From Artocarpus heterophyllus (lineage: Eukaryota; Streptophyta; Magnoliopsida; Rosales; Moraceae): a stretch of 64,000 nt of DNA. Every line of letters begins with the position of its first letter. Positions within the stretch are counted from its first letter, which is position 1. Both the position numbers and the translations under genes were made by a program. The notes under the pieces are model-generated. The model saw only the letters and a program-made list of their open reading frames with translations. It did no database searches and was not told the origin of the DNA. Shown in pieces: positions 1 to 11,658 of this stretch. The DNA lies in assembly GCA_025403435.1 (NCBI GenBank), contig CM046340.1, positions 27,412,210-27,476,209 of the forward strand, written 5' to 3'.

Positions 1-447
1 TTGTATTCAGGTTATGTGTTTTGTTTGAGTGGAGGTGTAGTGAGTTGGAGAAGTTCAAAACAAGACACCGTTGCTAATTCTACAACAGAAGCTATATATA
101 TAGCCACCTCAGAAGCAGCTAAGGAAGCAGTTTGGATCAAAAAGTTTATTACTAGATTAGGTGTTGTTCCTAGTATTTCAGATCCAGGTAGACTTGTTTT
201 GTGATAATAATGGGGCCATAGCATAGGCTAAGGAACCTAGATCACATCAGTGATCCAAACACATACTCAGGCGTCATCATCTCATTCGAGAAATCATTTA
301 GAGAAGAGAGGTAAAGATATGCAAAGTACCTACAAATGACAATGTTGTTGATCCACTCACTAAGCCTCTTCCACAGCCTAAGCATAAGAGTCATACTAGG
401 TCAATGGGTATTAGATACAATATTGATTGGGCCTAGTGCAAGTGGGA
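1..447 (+). pseudogene. Ty1/copia RNase H, C-terminal fragment (family 1)
   Basis: This is the end of a copia pol polyprotein: RNase H cleaves the RNA strand of the RNA:DNA hybrid during reverse transcription in virus-like particles. The first 195 bases read SGGVVSWRSSKQ, then a T-E-A-x-Y block (EAIYIATSEAAKEAVWIKKF), the standard copia RNase H signature. Around 195-205 the frame shifts by one; the next frame reads CDNNGAIA and AKEPRSH, the expected continuation with the last active-site Asp. Several stops follow before a DPLTKPLP-type end near 350-370. The purine tract at 440-447 (AAGTGGGA) leads into the LTR at 451. The upstream part of the element lies outside the window. Family assignment is firm; activity is excluded by the frameshift and stops. 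Confidence 0.85.
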
Positions 448-450
448 TAT

Positions 451-1960
451 TGTTAGTGATGTGCCCTAGGCCAATTATGTACAGACCACACTTTGACTTT
501 GTTAAATTTACATTTTATTAATAAAGAGGCATTTTCATTATTATTTTTTATTCTAATTTCATGAATAGTTAATTCTGCCTAAAGTCTTCAATATGTGACT
601 TGATAGTAAAACTCTTAGGTGACAATTAAATTCTATTCTAAATTATCCATAGTTGGTCATTATTATTGGGATAATAATGAATGAAGACTAGTATGAAGTT
701 TGACTGGTGATTATGTTTTACTAATCATATGTATGAGATACTAAGTTAACTCATAGATACATATTTGTGAAATGATGTATTGGATCGACCCGCTATGAGA
801 ATACTGCATGGATAATTGTCATAAGTGATTCTCATCATAATAGTATTATCCTAGTCCTCTGACCTAAAGTCACCATTGTTTCCTACATGACAAGTTTTAT
901 ATTTTGACACATTCTAATATTATCTTTAACAAGATGATGGAGTGGATTGTTGTTGGATATAGTGTGAATCATGTGAGGAATATGAGTGATTAAGAAGGAA
1001 TTTGTCCCTCATTTATTGTGAGAAAGATATCTATGGGCCCCTTGATAAGTTAGACTGAAGGAAAATGTATGGCCATACTAGAATGAATTGATAAAGGTTT
1101 TTAATATCAGTCTACTTAAGATCGAGAAATAATATGATTGAATAGTATAAGGATGACATAAACCATGCCTTATGTTCAATCAAGGTATCTAATGACAAAA
1201 AGACTTTAATACTTATTACATATTAAGTTATGTTAGATTGTTGACATTCGCATAACTTGGGTAATCATAAAGTTGTGCTAGAGGCCGCTTATGATTTGTG
1301 AGCCAGAAACATAATTTCAAGCTCACTACGAATGTTATGTGAACCTATAGGGTCGCACACTTAGAATAGACCAAAAAAAAAATTTAGGTTTACTGTGTCT
1401 AGGTTCAATGAACTTGATAATGTCCAGATTCGATATAGTAGATATGTCTAGGGTCATTAAATCTGACATTGTCCTAGATTTTATGAATCATATTTGAATT
1501 ACAGTTTACCCTAGTTAAAATCTGACTCTTTCTCAAAGTCAATATATATATATATATATCTGTTTTAGGGTTTCTAGCCGAATTAGAAGAAAAAAAGGGG
1601 TTCTCTTATTCTAAAAGGCAAAAACATTAAAAACCCAAAATTTAGAGATAGTCATTTAATGCAAGGAGAGGGTGCTAGCACACCAATTTAGTTTTTGAGA
1701 GAGTCTGTTCTTGTAGATACCTGTAGAGGGCGTTGTTCTAAGTAACAACATCTGAATCCGATCCCAAATACAAAAAACTCAAGTTAGGGTGTCACCAGAG
1801 TGAACCCGCTCTCTTTCGTCCAACAATCTTACCCTTTTTGTCATCCTGGTAAGATTTTATGACTTTTTTATCAATCTAATCAAATTGCATGGATCCTATG
1901 AGGGTTTTGTGGGAATTAATTTTGATTTTTTGCTATTTATTTGAATTGCAAAATCCAACA
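451..1960 (+). repeat. 3' LTR of copia family 1
   Basis: It begins TGTTAGTGATGTGCCC directly after a polypurine tract, as expected for a copia 3' LTR. I place the end at the AAATCCAACA that closes at 1960, because the preceding bases resemble the end of the copia-2 LTRs (which end TTTCCAACA) and because recognisable copia-2 sequence begins about 10 bases later. A shorter end at the CCAACA closing at 1825 is possible. It includes an AT dinucleotide run near 1542-1559. No reading frame of note is inside. Confidence 0.65.
1542..1559. repeat. (AT)n microsatellite
   Basis: A pure alternating AT run of about 18 bases inside the family 1 LTR. It is a simple repeat with no further role visible. Confidence 0.8.
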
Positions 1961-1969
1961 AAACCCAAC

Positions 1970-3143
1970 ATAATAATAACTCTAAAAGGCTTAAAACTTC
2001 TCACTCTTATAAGACTTATCTTTGGCATTTGTGCTTTGGTTATATTAACCTTAATAAGATTCAAAGGTTGGTAAGGGATGGACCTTTAAGTCACTTAAAG
2101 GTGGAATCTATACCTCAATGTGAATCTTGTTTGGAGGGTGAAATGACCAAATGACCATTCAGGCCTAAGGGCAATAGGGCCGAAGGGGTTATAGAACTTG
2201 TGCATAGTGATGTTTGTAGACTGATGAACATTTGGGCACGAGAAGGGTATAAGTACTTCATCACTTTTATTGATGATTACTCTAGGTATGGGTATGTGTA
2301 CTTGATGCACCACAAAAGTGAAACTTTTGACAAATTCAGGGAGTTCAAGCTGAAGTGGAAAAGCAATTGGGTAGACCCATAAATGTACTTCGATCCGATC
2401 GAGGCAGAGAATACATTTCTGATGAGTTCTTAGGACACTTATTAGAAAATGGGATTTTATCACAATTGACTGTGATGAGCACTCAACAGCAGAATAGCGT
2501 GGTGGAGAGAAGAAATAGGACTTTATTAGACATTGTTAGGTCCATGATGAGTTATTCGTCATTGTCTTTATCCTTTTGAAGATATGCACTGCAAACCACA
2601 TGTTATCTTTTGAACAACGTGCCTTCAAAGTCGGTTCTTAAAACTCCTCATGAGTTATGGATGGGAAAGAAGACATCCTTAGACCATATTTGCGTATAGG
2701 GATGTCCAGCTCATGTCCTATTTAGGGATGCAAATAAGTTGAAAGCATGTTCAAAAGTTTGCATGTTTGTAGGTTATCCAAAAGGGACTAAAGGTGGTTA
2801 TTTCTATAACCCAAAGGAAAATAAAGTCGTGGTGTCAACTAATGCAGCTTTCCTTGAGGAGAGTTACGTGGACAACTTTAAACCTTAAAGCAAGGTAGTG
2901 CTTGAGGAGTTAAGTAGTGATCCAATCACTCCAGAGGTTTCGAATGAAACCGTTTCGATCAGTGTAGAAAAACCAAACAAACTAGAACAACAACCTAAGG
3001 GGCTTCGGCGTAGTGGGAGGATCGGGCGTCAACCTGAGAGGTATAAGTTCAATGGGGAGGCCTTCTTGGCCGAACCAGATAAATATGACAGGGATCATTA
3101 TACTTACACAAAGGCTATGCAGGATGTTGATTCGAAACTCTAG
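1970..3143 (+). pseudogene. copia-2 element C: integrase remnant
   Basis: The segment starts abruptly within the GAG-pre-integrase zinc-binding region (LVRDGPLSHLKVES, then CESCLEG). It continues into the integrase core: HSDVC, FIDDYSRYGYVYLM, then after a frameshift near 2350 LRSDRG and VVERRNRTLLD, which supply the D, D and E region of the catalytic triad. A stop at 2578-2580 (TGA where sister copies encode Trp in SFWRYALQT) and others follow. The C-terminal part holds [13 protein letters not shown] and GRIGRQPERYKFNG, as in elements A and B at 44,014-44,523 and 52,619-53,041. Gag, protease and the 5' LTR are missing. Its left edge coincides with the family 1 LTR, so family 1 may have inserted here. 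Confidence 0.85.
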
Positions 3144-4064
3144 ACAGAGGCCATGAACATAGAGATAAAGTCTATGGAGACTAATCAAGTCTAGGAGCTT
3201 GTGGATTTTCCCGAAGGCGTAAAACCCATAGGGTGTAAGTGGATCTACAAGAGGAAAAGATGAGTGGATGGAAAGGTCAAAACTTTTAAGGCTAGACTAT
3301 TAGTGCAAAAGGAAGGAATCGGTTACGAGGAAACCTTTTCACCTGTAGCCATGCTTATGTCGATCCAGATTTGCTTATCCATAGCTATCGCTTTCGATTA
3401 TGATATTTGGCAAATGGACGTCAAGGCGACTTTTCTAAATGGCTATCTTGATGAGTCCATTTATATGGAGCAACCAGACAGGTTCAAGGTCAAGGGTCAA
3501 GAGGGTAAGGTTTGTAAGCTGCTAAAGTTAATTTATGGACTTAAGCAGGCTTTCTGTTCTTGGAACATAAGATTTGATCAAGTGATGAAGACTTATGGGT
3601 TCTCACAAAATATGGATGAACCATGTGTGTACAAACACATTAAGGATGGGAAGGTGGTTTTTCTACTGCTCTATGTAGATGACATTCTGCTAACTGGCAA
3701 TGACATTGGGGCATTGTCATCGATCAAATTATGATTGACCAAGCAGTTTGACATGAAGGACTTTGATGAGGCTAATTTTATTCTCGGTATCCAGATTTGT
3801 CAGGATAGGAAGAACAAAATGATAGCTTTGTCCTAAGCTGGCTACATAGATAAAATTCTCAAGAGGTTTGCAATGCAGGATTCCAAGAAAGTTAGGCAGC
3901 CATCTAGGTCTGGAATAACTCTTTCTAAGAAAGACTCTCTAAAGTCTGAGGAAGAAAGAGAATACATGAAGAAGGTGCCTTATGCTTCGGTAGTGGGTAG
4001 TCTCATGTATGTCATGCTTTGTACACGACAGGATATTTGTTATACGGTCAGAATTGTAAGTTGA
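3144..4064 (+). pseudogene. copia-2 element C: reverse transcriptase remnant
   Basis: The reverse transcriptase would copy element RNA into cDNA. Seen in order: GVKPIGCKWIYKRK, the KARLLVQKEG block (sister copies have KARLVAKGYMQKEG), YEETFSPVAML, WQMDVKATFLNGYLDE with the first catalytic Asp, IYGLKQA, and LLLYVDDILLTGND with the YVDD active site near 3675-3690. Stops break the frame at 3192-3194, near 3260, at 3732-3734 and near 3835; most replace Trp or Gln codons of sister copies by a G-to-A or C-to-T change. The thumb/connection reads KKVRQPSRSGITLSKKDS. The YVDD motif is intact, but the protein is not continuous. Confidence 0.9.
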
Positions 4065-4660
4065 TTTTAGGTAGATCTAAGACCGAACCACTGGGTTGCG
4101 ATAAAGCATATTTTCAAGTACTTGAGCAAGACTCGAAGGTATATGCTTGTGTATTTGGGTGAGGACTTAACTCCTCTAGGATATATTGACTCGACTTTTT
4201 AATCTTGTCGAAATTCTAGGAGATCAACTTCAGGTTTTGTGTTTACTCTAGGCAGCGATGCCATTAGTTGGAAAAGTATGAAGCAAGATTACACTTCAGA
4301 TTCAACGATGGAGGCCGAGTATGTGGCAACTAGTGATGCTTCCAAAAAAGCAGTGTGGCTCCGCAAGTTCCTTGGAGATCTTGTGGTAGTTCCTAGTATG
4401 GATAAGGTGTTATCACTATACTGTGTTAACAATGGGGCGGTAGCTAATGCTAAGGAACCACGATTTCACAAGAAGAGTAAACATATTGATCGGAAGTATC
4501 ATGTGATAAAGGACTTCGTTGAGGGCGGGCATGTCATAGTGTGCAAAATCGCATCAGAGGACAATTTAACTGATCCATTCGCGAAGACACTTATTGAGAG
4601 AGTCTTCACGAGGCATGTGGAAGCTATGGGATGCGAGATTTGTCATATTTACTCACTTGG
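4065..4660 (+). pseudogene. copia-2 element C: RNase H remnant
   Basis: This is the RNase H domain following the reverse transcriptase. Signatures: FTLGSDAISWKSMKQD, DSTMEAEYVA, AVWLRKFLGDL, AKEPRFHKKSKHIDRKYHVIKD and DNLTDPFAKTL. The longest open part is 4,239-4,739. The catalytic Asp of the usual CDN motif is Val here (CVNNGA; codon GTT at 4425-4427), while element A keeps CDN. Upstream, 4,065-4,238 is frame-disrupted (a TAA in the stretch that reads LDSRKSTSGF in element A). A purine-rich tract (CAAGTGGGAGAT) ends at 4674, directly before the LTR. Confidence 0.88.
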
Positions 4661-5790
4661 TACAAGTGGGAGATTGTTAGACGTGTATACCCTAAGGAGT
4701 AAAAATATAATATGTTTTTGGAGATATTTTTATCAATAAAGAATTTATTTATTACTTAAATACCAAATCTTGTCCTCTTTACGTTCATATTTATTGAATG
4801 TACGCTAAGCAAATAATAGATTGAGACTGTCGGTCTAAACCTTTAAGAATTGGGACAGATTATGCAGAAGACATGATCCTTAAGATGACGGTCTAAATCA
4901 TAAGATCCGCATTCGAGGGAATAAAGTTGGGCACTTTATTCATGTAAAGATTGTTATGTTGTCTAAATCCCTATTGTGAGATGGTTTGTCTTGGCCATCG
5001 GAGGTGGAGTCCATGAATAGAAACATTGGCACATTGTCATATGTGATGATGTGTTGGATCGAGACATAAAGTGAATTGATTTGGATTGATAATTCTGTCT
5101 CAGCAAATCGATTCACTTTAGACAATTATTTGTATTGTATCTTAATCTTGAGATGAATAGTGGGCCCCTTGTCTTGACTTGTGTCTTTTGATATACCAAA
5201 GGGTGACACCCACATTTTAATAGTGGTACGCATGCCAGTATGTTGGAGGCATGACTCTTGATAGCGTAGACCTGTTATTCATAGATATGGAATCCATAGT
5301 TCCTCTTTAGGAGTAGTGATTTCTTCTTATATGTGTTATTCTGTAATTAAAAAACTAGAGCACTCAACCATTTGGATACATAGGTGTAACTAAATGGTAT
5401 ACTATTTTTGGATGGTAAGTTTTTCGAGTAGTGAGATAATGGAACGTAAGGTAAAAAAAAATTGGGAAGGTTACAAAACTTAAGCTTAAGCCGATTATGG
5501 ATAATCCTATGGGGATACGATACACTATGATATGTCATGGAGACTTAGTTATACGGGCTTCGTACTTCTATATAATTCGAGAGTGCAGCTCTAAGCTTTT
5601 AGTGGAGTAGCGTTGGAGTTGATAATTATGAAATGTATATAAGGGATATTGGGTCTTATAATTATTGAGAGCTTGAACTATATAGGTCCATTTGGTCCCC
5701 TTGGCTAGCTCACAAAAATCGTGTAACAATATAGTGTGCTTTTCTAATAATCGGTGACATATGTTGGATTTATCATATTGGTTGAAATTC

Positions 5791-5955
5791 GGTAAAATCA
5801 GATAAATCATGTCTGTTTATCGGTTGAATTAATTTTGTGATAAAATTAATTCAAGGTAAGCTTGTTGAATTATCAGGAACAGATAATTCATGTCTGTTTA
5901 TCGGTTGGATTAATTTTGAATTAATTCAAGAAAAACTTGTTGAACTATCAAGAAT
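5791..5955 (+). repeat. Tandem duplication with hairpin inside copia-2 LTR
   Basis: Two units about 81 bp apart both carry TGTCTGTTTATCGGTT, followed by an AATTAATTTT-rich stretch. In the first unit 5,826-5,836 (GAATTAATTTT) and 5,842-5,852 (AAAATTAATTC) form a perfect 11-bp inverted repeat around a 5-base loop. The duplication is present in every copia-2 LTR in the window, for example 34,665 and 34,745 in the solo LTR. Confidence 0.8.
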
Positions 5956-6092
5956 ATTTATTTTCTTAAAGATTATATAGATATGATTGTTTTAATCAAA
6001 TAACTTCTCTATTGAGTTATTTGAATTAAAACTGAGGCTCTATTCTAAGAATCTTGGGTGGAAAATAAAGATTCATAGGGATCTTTTATCAG

Positions 6093-6176
6093 AGGTTCGA
6101 CAGGTCGATCTTTAAGTTTGGCCTACTGATGGAGTAGGTTTGGTAGGCCGATTTGACAGGTTGGCCTACCGACCGA
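6093..6176. repeat. Decayed dyad cluster in element C LTR
   Basis: Recognisable but worn units: TTCGACAGGTCGATC, TTTGGCCTACTG, TTGGTAGGCCGATT and TTGGCCTACCGACC. Confidence 0.75.
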
Positions 6177-6290
6177 TGATAAAGGGATCACACGTTTCCA
6201 TGCGGATTTTATCAAATATTGATCCAAATTTTATTTTGATTCGAATTTTTGAGGCCTTATCGAATAAGGACTGACTCCTAGACCCAACCT

Positions 6291-6300
6291 CTATAAAAAG
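6291..6300 (+). promoter_or_regulatory. TATA-like box of the copia-2 LTR
   Basis: CTATAAAAAG lies at about the same LTR position as GTATAAAAAG at 35,153-35,162 and, inverted, the CTATAAATAG and TATATAAAGG sequences near 36,713, 37,711 and 48,323. Conservation across all copies at one place fits the LTR promoter, with U3 upstream and R/U5 downstream. The transcription start is not visible. Confidence 0.55.
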
Positions 6301-6689
6301 CAAAGTGAGTCTCTTTATCATTTAGATCAATTGAGAGATTAAGAGTGAAACTTTGATGGTGAGATTCTAAAACTCCTTGAGAGCTCTTGTTCACAAATCA
6401 CGAACAGTAGCTTTGGGTTCTCTCAATTGGTTGGAAGGAAAGTCACTGGGGAAAGGCTGAACGACGTGAGCCCAGACTCACTCCGATCGTGGATAGAGAA
6501 TAGCAAAGAAGACTAGTTGGTTGAGGCTCTTCTGGAACGTTACTTCTCTTCACGGATTGCGAAAGTTCTTCGGCATTAAAAGGTTAGTAAGATCTGGTTA
6601 ATTTATGCATATAGTGTGTCAAACTTGTGTTTTGGAAAATACTTTGATATAAAATTTTTAAAATTCCACTGCATACTATATTTCCAACA

Positions 6690-7859
6690 TTTTAGAGGTC
6701 TTATTCCTTGCAAAAAACCGAGGCTAACTATAAAAAATGCTCGGTTTTGATCCGATGGACAACTTCGTCTAGATTTTTCGTACTACAGTCCAAAACCATA
6801 AAACTTTGGTGAAATGGATTTTTCTACAAAAGAAAACTGATCCTTAAATTTTTGCATCTTTTGGAATAAAATGATTTTAAAGACCCGTCGAGGGAAAAAG
6901 CATCATTTTTCGTTAAAACGCTTTGAACGGACCGTAAAACATCTAAATCTAGAAAACACCTTTAGCATAATTTTTCCACCACTTGTTAGCATCAGGATAG
7001 TAAGATAAAATAGAGAAATCGAGTTACATAATGCTCGACTTACTTAACCAACAAATTAATCGATTAATAACAAACTTAAGTATTTAACGTTTAAAATTCA
7101 TTATCGACGTGTAGCTCGATAGTAAATAAGTTAGCTAATATCAAAATAATTGTCCAAGCAAGACACTTCGTCGAGTAGCAAGGGGAACAGAAAATTGGAT
7201 AAGTGCATTGCCAATTCTAAGTAAGTTTCAAACCCCACCTATAGTGTAAAATTAAAGTTTTTAAATAAAAATGTTATTCACATCATTTAATGAAATACAT
7301 CTACTAAGCATATACTTAAGTAAATAAAGCATCATGTACGGTATATTACCATAATAAATCACTTGTAAAATAATTCAACAGATAATATAAGTAAAAAAGT
7401 ATTACACCAACTTTCGACCCAAGGGGAGATTCAAGTAAAGAATATTATGATTTTGGTGTTACGATGATCTTGTGCATATGGTTTGAACACTTGGTCCCCT
7501 AGTTCCTGATAAGCATAAGGAATGAATAACTAGCGTTCATAATTAAGCATAGATCATGCATTTGAAAAGAAATTATTTTGTAGGCTATGTTTGGACTTAG
7601 TAATTTTATGCTGTAGGAAGCCAAGAGGGTGGAATAGATTTTACTGTTGAGCTGACAATGATAGTTGAGTAGCTGCATAGTCAATCATTTACATAATAAA
7701 AACATAAATTAGGGTAGGTATTTGAAACAAATAGTATATGTTTAAAGCAATAATTATATGTTTTCATTATGATTACAAATGATGTGCATTATGATCATAT
7801 ATGAATTACATTAAAACTCCATTTTGTATCAAAGGGAATTAAATGAATAAAGATCTAAA
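6690..7859. other. Intergenic-type AT-rich sequence, unassigned
   Basis: No gene or retroelement domain is recognised in this 1.2-kb stretch. It has several short purine/pyrimidine runs and the motif pair CTCGACTT / CTCGATAG around 7,040-7,130, which gives an LTR-like impression, but no boundary, PBS or coding homology is visible. A short minus-strand reading frame at 7,499-7,684 has no recognisable content. Confidence 0.4.
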
Positions 7860-10800
7860 AAGAATTTTCAAGTGAAAAAAGCATAAAAACTACAAATAGG
7901 CAAGAAAGTAATCCTTTAATTATAAAAGGCAAGTCTACTGCAATTGATTCAATGATGAAATGAACAAGGTTAATTGTTTAATGACTTGGCTTTTTTTTTT
8001 CAAGTCATTACTTAACTTTTTTAAACTTGATTTCTTAATTTTGATCTTACTTATTAGTAAGAAAATGCAGAGTACATTTTTTTAAAAAATATTTTTAAAA
8101 ACGTATTTGAAACTGTTGTAACTTTAGTAACATAAGCTGAAACATAAGTATAAAACATAATATTGTACTCATCAAAAACATTTCATAATACTCGTCAAGC
8201 AAACATTTACTTTCTTAAAACTTGTAAATCATCTTTTCAAAATAGTGGAAAACTTCTTTCAATATAGTGGAAATAGATTGCAGTGGTATCCATAACCCAG
8301 TCATTGCATCTGCCTTATCACAACACCTAGTTCATCAACTAGTCATATTGGTCTTTTGTAGATCTATCCTTAGTATAAAGGAACTTGAAATGAGCTTTCA
8401 CCTAGTAAGTTCAAATATATCTCACAAAATATAAAAACATTTCTCATAAAATTTTCCTCTTAAAATCTTTCCCTTAAAACATCTTTTATGAAGCATTTCT
8501 CATTAAACATTTCATCAAAGAAATACTAGTTGTAATATATGCTTTATTTTGAACAACAACCTATTTTGATAACTTGTCTTGAACTACGGGGCCAAGTGTG
8601 CGTATCAAGTGCGTAAGGTCGTCGTATCACTTAGACCATAGCATATTTAGAACTTGATGCTCCTCTTAGGTCAGGAGGCTAGTACAACACTTTCTTGCCT
8701 ATCTTGAGGGTTTAGATTACCAATCTTGTAATCTTAAAGATTATACTGTGTGACATAACTTAATGTTTGAAACAATGAGTATAATGAATGCTAAACATAT
8801 TATAAATCATGACTTGATATTTAAAAGAAATGCATCATATTTCAAACATATAGAAAGCATTTAGAAATCATTTTTTCACGCCATAGGTGACATCTAAGGC
8901 TTACCTGAATGTTGCTCTAATGTTCCTAGTTGATCTTTTTTCTTCTACTAGTCGGCTTTGTATCCTAGTCAAATGGTACCCAACCATTAGAAACTAGATT
9001 TAGTTTACACTGTCAGTCTATTTGTATACTACTTAATTTAAATGTTCCATAGTCAAATTTCACGTCTCATTAGACAGGTTTGAAGATTAGCATATTATAG
9101 AAAATTTTTGGTCTATGGGTGTTAAGCTAAATTGGAGGGCTTAAGATCTGTTTTAGCCTTTTATTGAAAAATGATAATATTATCCTTATTGGGTTTTCTT
9201 AAAATTCCTAATTATTTTAAGCTTTAAATATGTGATTACTTACTTACTCACAAAAAAGTAAAAACTAGCTTTGCACTGTGAGAAATTCTGTTCCACACAG
9301 TTTTATAGTTTTAGCTAAAACTTAAAATTCTTGACATTTTTACCTCTAAAACAAAAAATACATTTTATACCATAACGTCCAATTTTTTGCAAGTATTAGA
9401 ACCTACAAAAGCTCCATGGTCAAACTCAAACAATTGTAAAACATTTTTCTCATTTTACTGTTTTGAAATTTTGTGACTTAATCTCTTAAAATTCATAACT
9501 TAAAATCCATGCGAAATTGACAGAATTCTTGTTTCACCAACGCTAATAGTGCATAAATTGACAGAATTCTTGTTTCACCAGCGCTAATAGTGCGTAAAAT
9601 CAAAATTAGAATTTTAAAACTTGTTTTAATTGGAATTTGAGGAAAATTTCTTTACGAAAGTTATCCATCTCAACATTTCCAAAAAATCTTGTGTTAAGCT
9701 CGGAAACTTCTTTAGCCTCCAAATGCCTCATATACATGAAGCTTTCAAAAAAGGCCCTTAAAATACTTTTTGTATCAAAATTTCCATAACTTGCTTTTCT
9801 CAGTTTTTATCTTATTTAAACCTTTACAAGCACATCATCAAACACTTAACACATAAACTAATCATGCCTTATGGTTTTCTTTACATGTCACAGTCCATAA
9901 CTTATATCTAACACTTGGCATAGCTACTAAAAACATAAACTTTATCCGAATTTGAAAGGCTAGGGTTTTACCTAGACATTCCAAGATGTTTGTCTTATCT
10001 TTTTGGCACATGAAAGCTTCTAAATACCTTGACAATGAGTTCACAACACAATCTTAAAAATCCTACTCAACACTTTAAACTAAACCTTGACTACTAAAAG
10101 CAAAGTTTAGATTTTCACATTGAAACTTTCTTGAACTCCACTAAAGCTCTTGAGTTTGCTTCTAAGGATGACTTGGAGACTTAAATCAACAAAATTATGA
10201 GAAAGAAATGCTTAGGGAAGAGGGGATGGATTTTCTTTGAGTGGAAGAAAATAAGAGCAATTTTCATGAAATAAAACCAACCTTTTTTTTCAAAGAATAT
10301 CCTTAGGTATTTATAGTTCCATACTAGGGACCAAATTAGAAAGAAAACTTGCCCCTTTTTCACTGGTTAAAACCTAATTCAGTAGAAAGTTTGGGGAATT
10401 TTATACAACTTTTGAGATACTCCCACAGGTCCCACATCAACTATTTAATAGTCCAATTCTGCACTGCACAGTATTTTTCCTATACTGTTGGTATACTTTC
10501 ATATTCTATCGGTATACTTTCATATGTTGTTACAAGCTTCTACAACATTCCATACTTATCTATGTCCTCAAGACAGTATAATTTCCATGCTGCTTAATCT
10601 TATACAGTATGATTTTCATATTGTATAAGTCCCATACTCTATAATCCTTATATTGCATTATTCCATACTGTATAAATTTGTACTGCTTAATTTTTATACC
10701 GTATAATTTTCATATTTTCAATACATTATTTTTCTTATAGGTTATCGCTATTTGAAATCTATTGCAACATATTCTATTCAAAATTTTGTATTGCTTAAGA
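7860..10800 (-). repeat. Relic gypsy-type LTR, related to the 4.2-kb solo LTR
   Basis: This segment is collinear with 27,847-32,019. Matches include CAAGTCATTACTTAACTTT with AAACTTGATTTCTTAATTTT near 8,000 versus 27,870; GCAGTGGTATCCATA near 8,281 versus 28,251; and GAGCTTTCACCTAGTAAGTT (8,392-8,411) versus 28,364-28,384. A run of short tracts based on TATACTG / CATACTG near 10,440-10,720 parallels 31,350-31,740. By comparison with the solo LTR it lies in minus orientation. Exact ends and TSD cannot be found, so it is probably truncated on both sides. No coding content. Confidence 0.7.
9514..9595. repeat. 41-bp tandem duplication
   Basis: Two adjacent 41-bp units (9,514-9,554 and 9,555-9,595), each with AAATTGACAGAATTCTTG and a GCTAATAGTGC end, differ at only two or so positions. 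It is a local duplication inside the relic gypsy LTR, absent from the homologous solo LTR at the corresponding place. Confidence 0.85.
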
Positions 10801-10839
10801 TTGTGATGTTGTCAATTCCCACTTTGGTGGAATACTCTT

Positions 10840-11658
10840 ATCCAGATTATAGTAATGTTATGATTATTGGATAGAGACATCAATGTATTTAGAACACATT
10901 AAACCTAGAACAAAATAGAATTTAATTTTTTGTGTAATTCTCTAATGAGAAATTAGAATTCTATCATCCTTGATCATTTTATGGTTCATACCTTAATCCT
11001 GCAATGATCGGGCAACTCACATCTATTTATTATGTTTTTTGATTACCAATGGGTAAGATCTATAAATACACAATCAAAAACTCGATACATTGGAAGCATG
11101 CTAATGTAGATAGCTGGGAACATTATTCACATTTATGGAATCCACAACTCCTGCAAGATAGGAAGTTAAGATAATATTCCCATCAGTATTAATTTTGGAA
11201 CTTGGATGTAAAGATCTTGCTATTTGATATAGGATATCAAATATACCTAAACTCTCGTTTATAATTTGTTCGTAAAAAGGTCATCCATTAGAAAATTAAT
11301 AGAACTCATGGAGAAAGAAGTAATTAGAGAGCTTATGTGGAAAATAATAAACCTAACTCTAATTATAAATATTATTATAGAAGGTATTGTCATATAGCAA
11401 AGATTATATTAGTGGGCAATCTTATTATCAAAATCAACTTTGGTTTCCAATAGTGGTATGAATTGGAGTTAATAATTATTATTATTTTAACTATAAGATA
11501 ATTAAATTATGAATAATTATTAGAGCTTAAATTATATAAGTCAATTGGGTCCCCTTGCTAGCTCCATAGCAATCTTTTAGATTGGTTAATGGAAATTTCT
11601 TGAATTATTTCTATCTGTAGGGGTAGAATTGTAATTTCAAATAGCAGTTCACTTGGGC
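10840..11658 (+). repeat. Diverged copia-2-like LTR piece
   Basis: Several landmarks match, in order, those of the copia-2 LTR: ACCAATGGGT near 11,044, a GGAAGCATG stretch near 11,090, TATGGAATCCACA near 11,133, and GGGTCCCCTTGCTAGCTC near 11,547 (compare 34,058 to 34,574). The stretch stops where the element at 11,659 starts. A 3'-type copia LTR piece resumes near 20,940-21,270, so the two may be halves of one old LTR. Only the left half is claimed here. Confidence 0.6.

Larger units (their letters stand above)
4675..6689 (+). repeat. copia-2 3' LTR (element C)
   Basis: The LTR runs from TGTTAGACGTGTATACCC to TTTCCAACA, 2,015 bp. It is homologous along its length to 33,527-35,553 and, inverted, to 37,321-39,333, 47,951-49,947 and the split LTR of element B. 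Shared landmarks are an internal duplication carrying TGTCTGTTTATCGGTT (5,810 and 5,891), a degenerate cluster of the GGCAGGCC dyad at 6,093-6,176, a TATA-like CTATAAAAAG at 6,291-6,300, and AGAGAATAGCAAAGAAGA near 6,496. No 5' LTR for this copy is in the window, so a TSD cannot be tested. Confidence 0.88.

Noticed and set aside
2095..2463. Antisense frames over copia integrase (also 43,525-43,914, 45,443-45,865, 52,167-52,520)
   Set aside because: They are shadows of the pol frames on the other strand.
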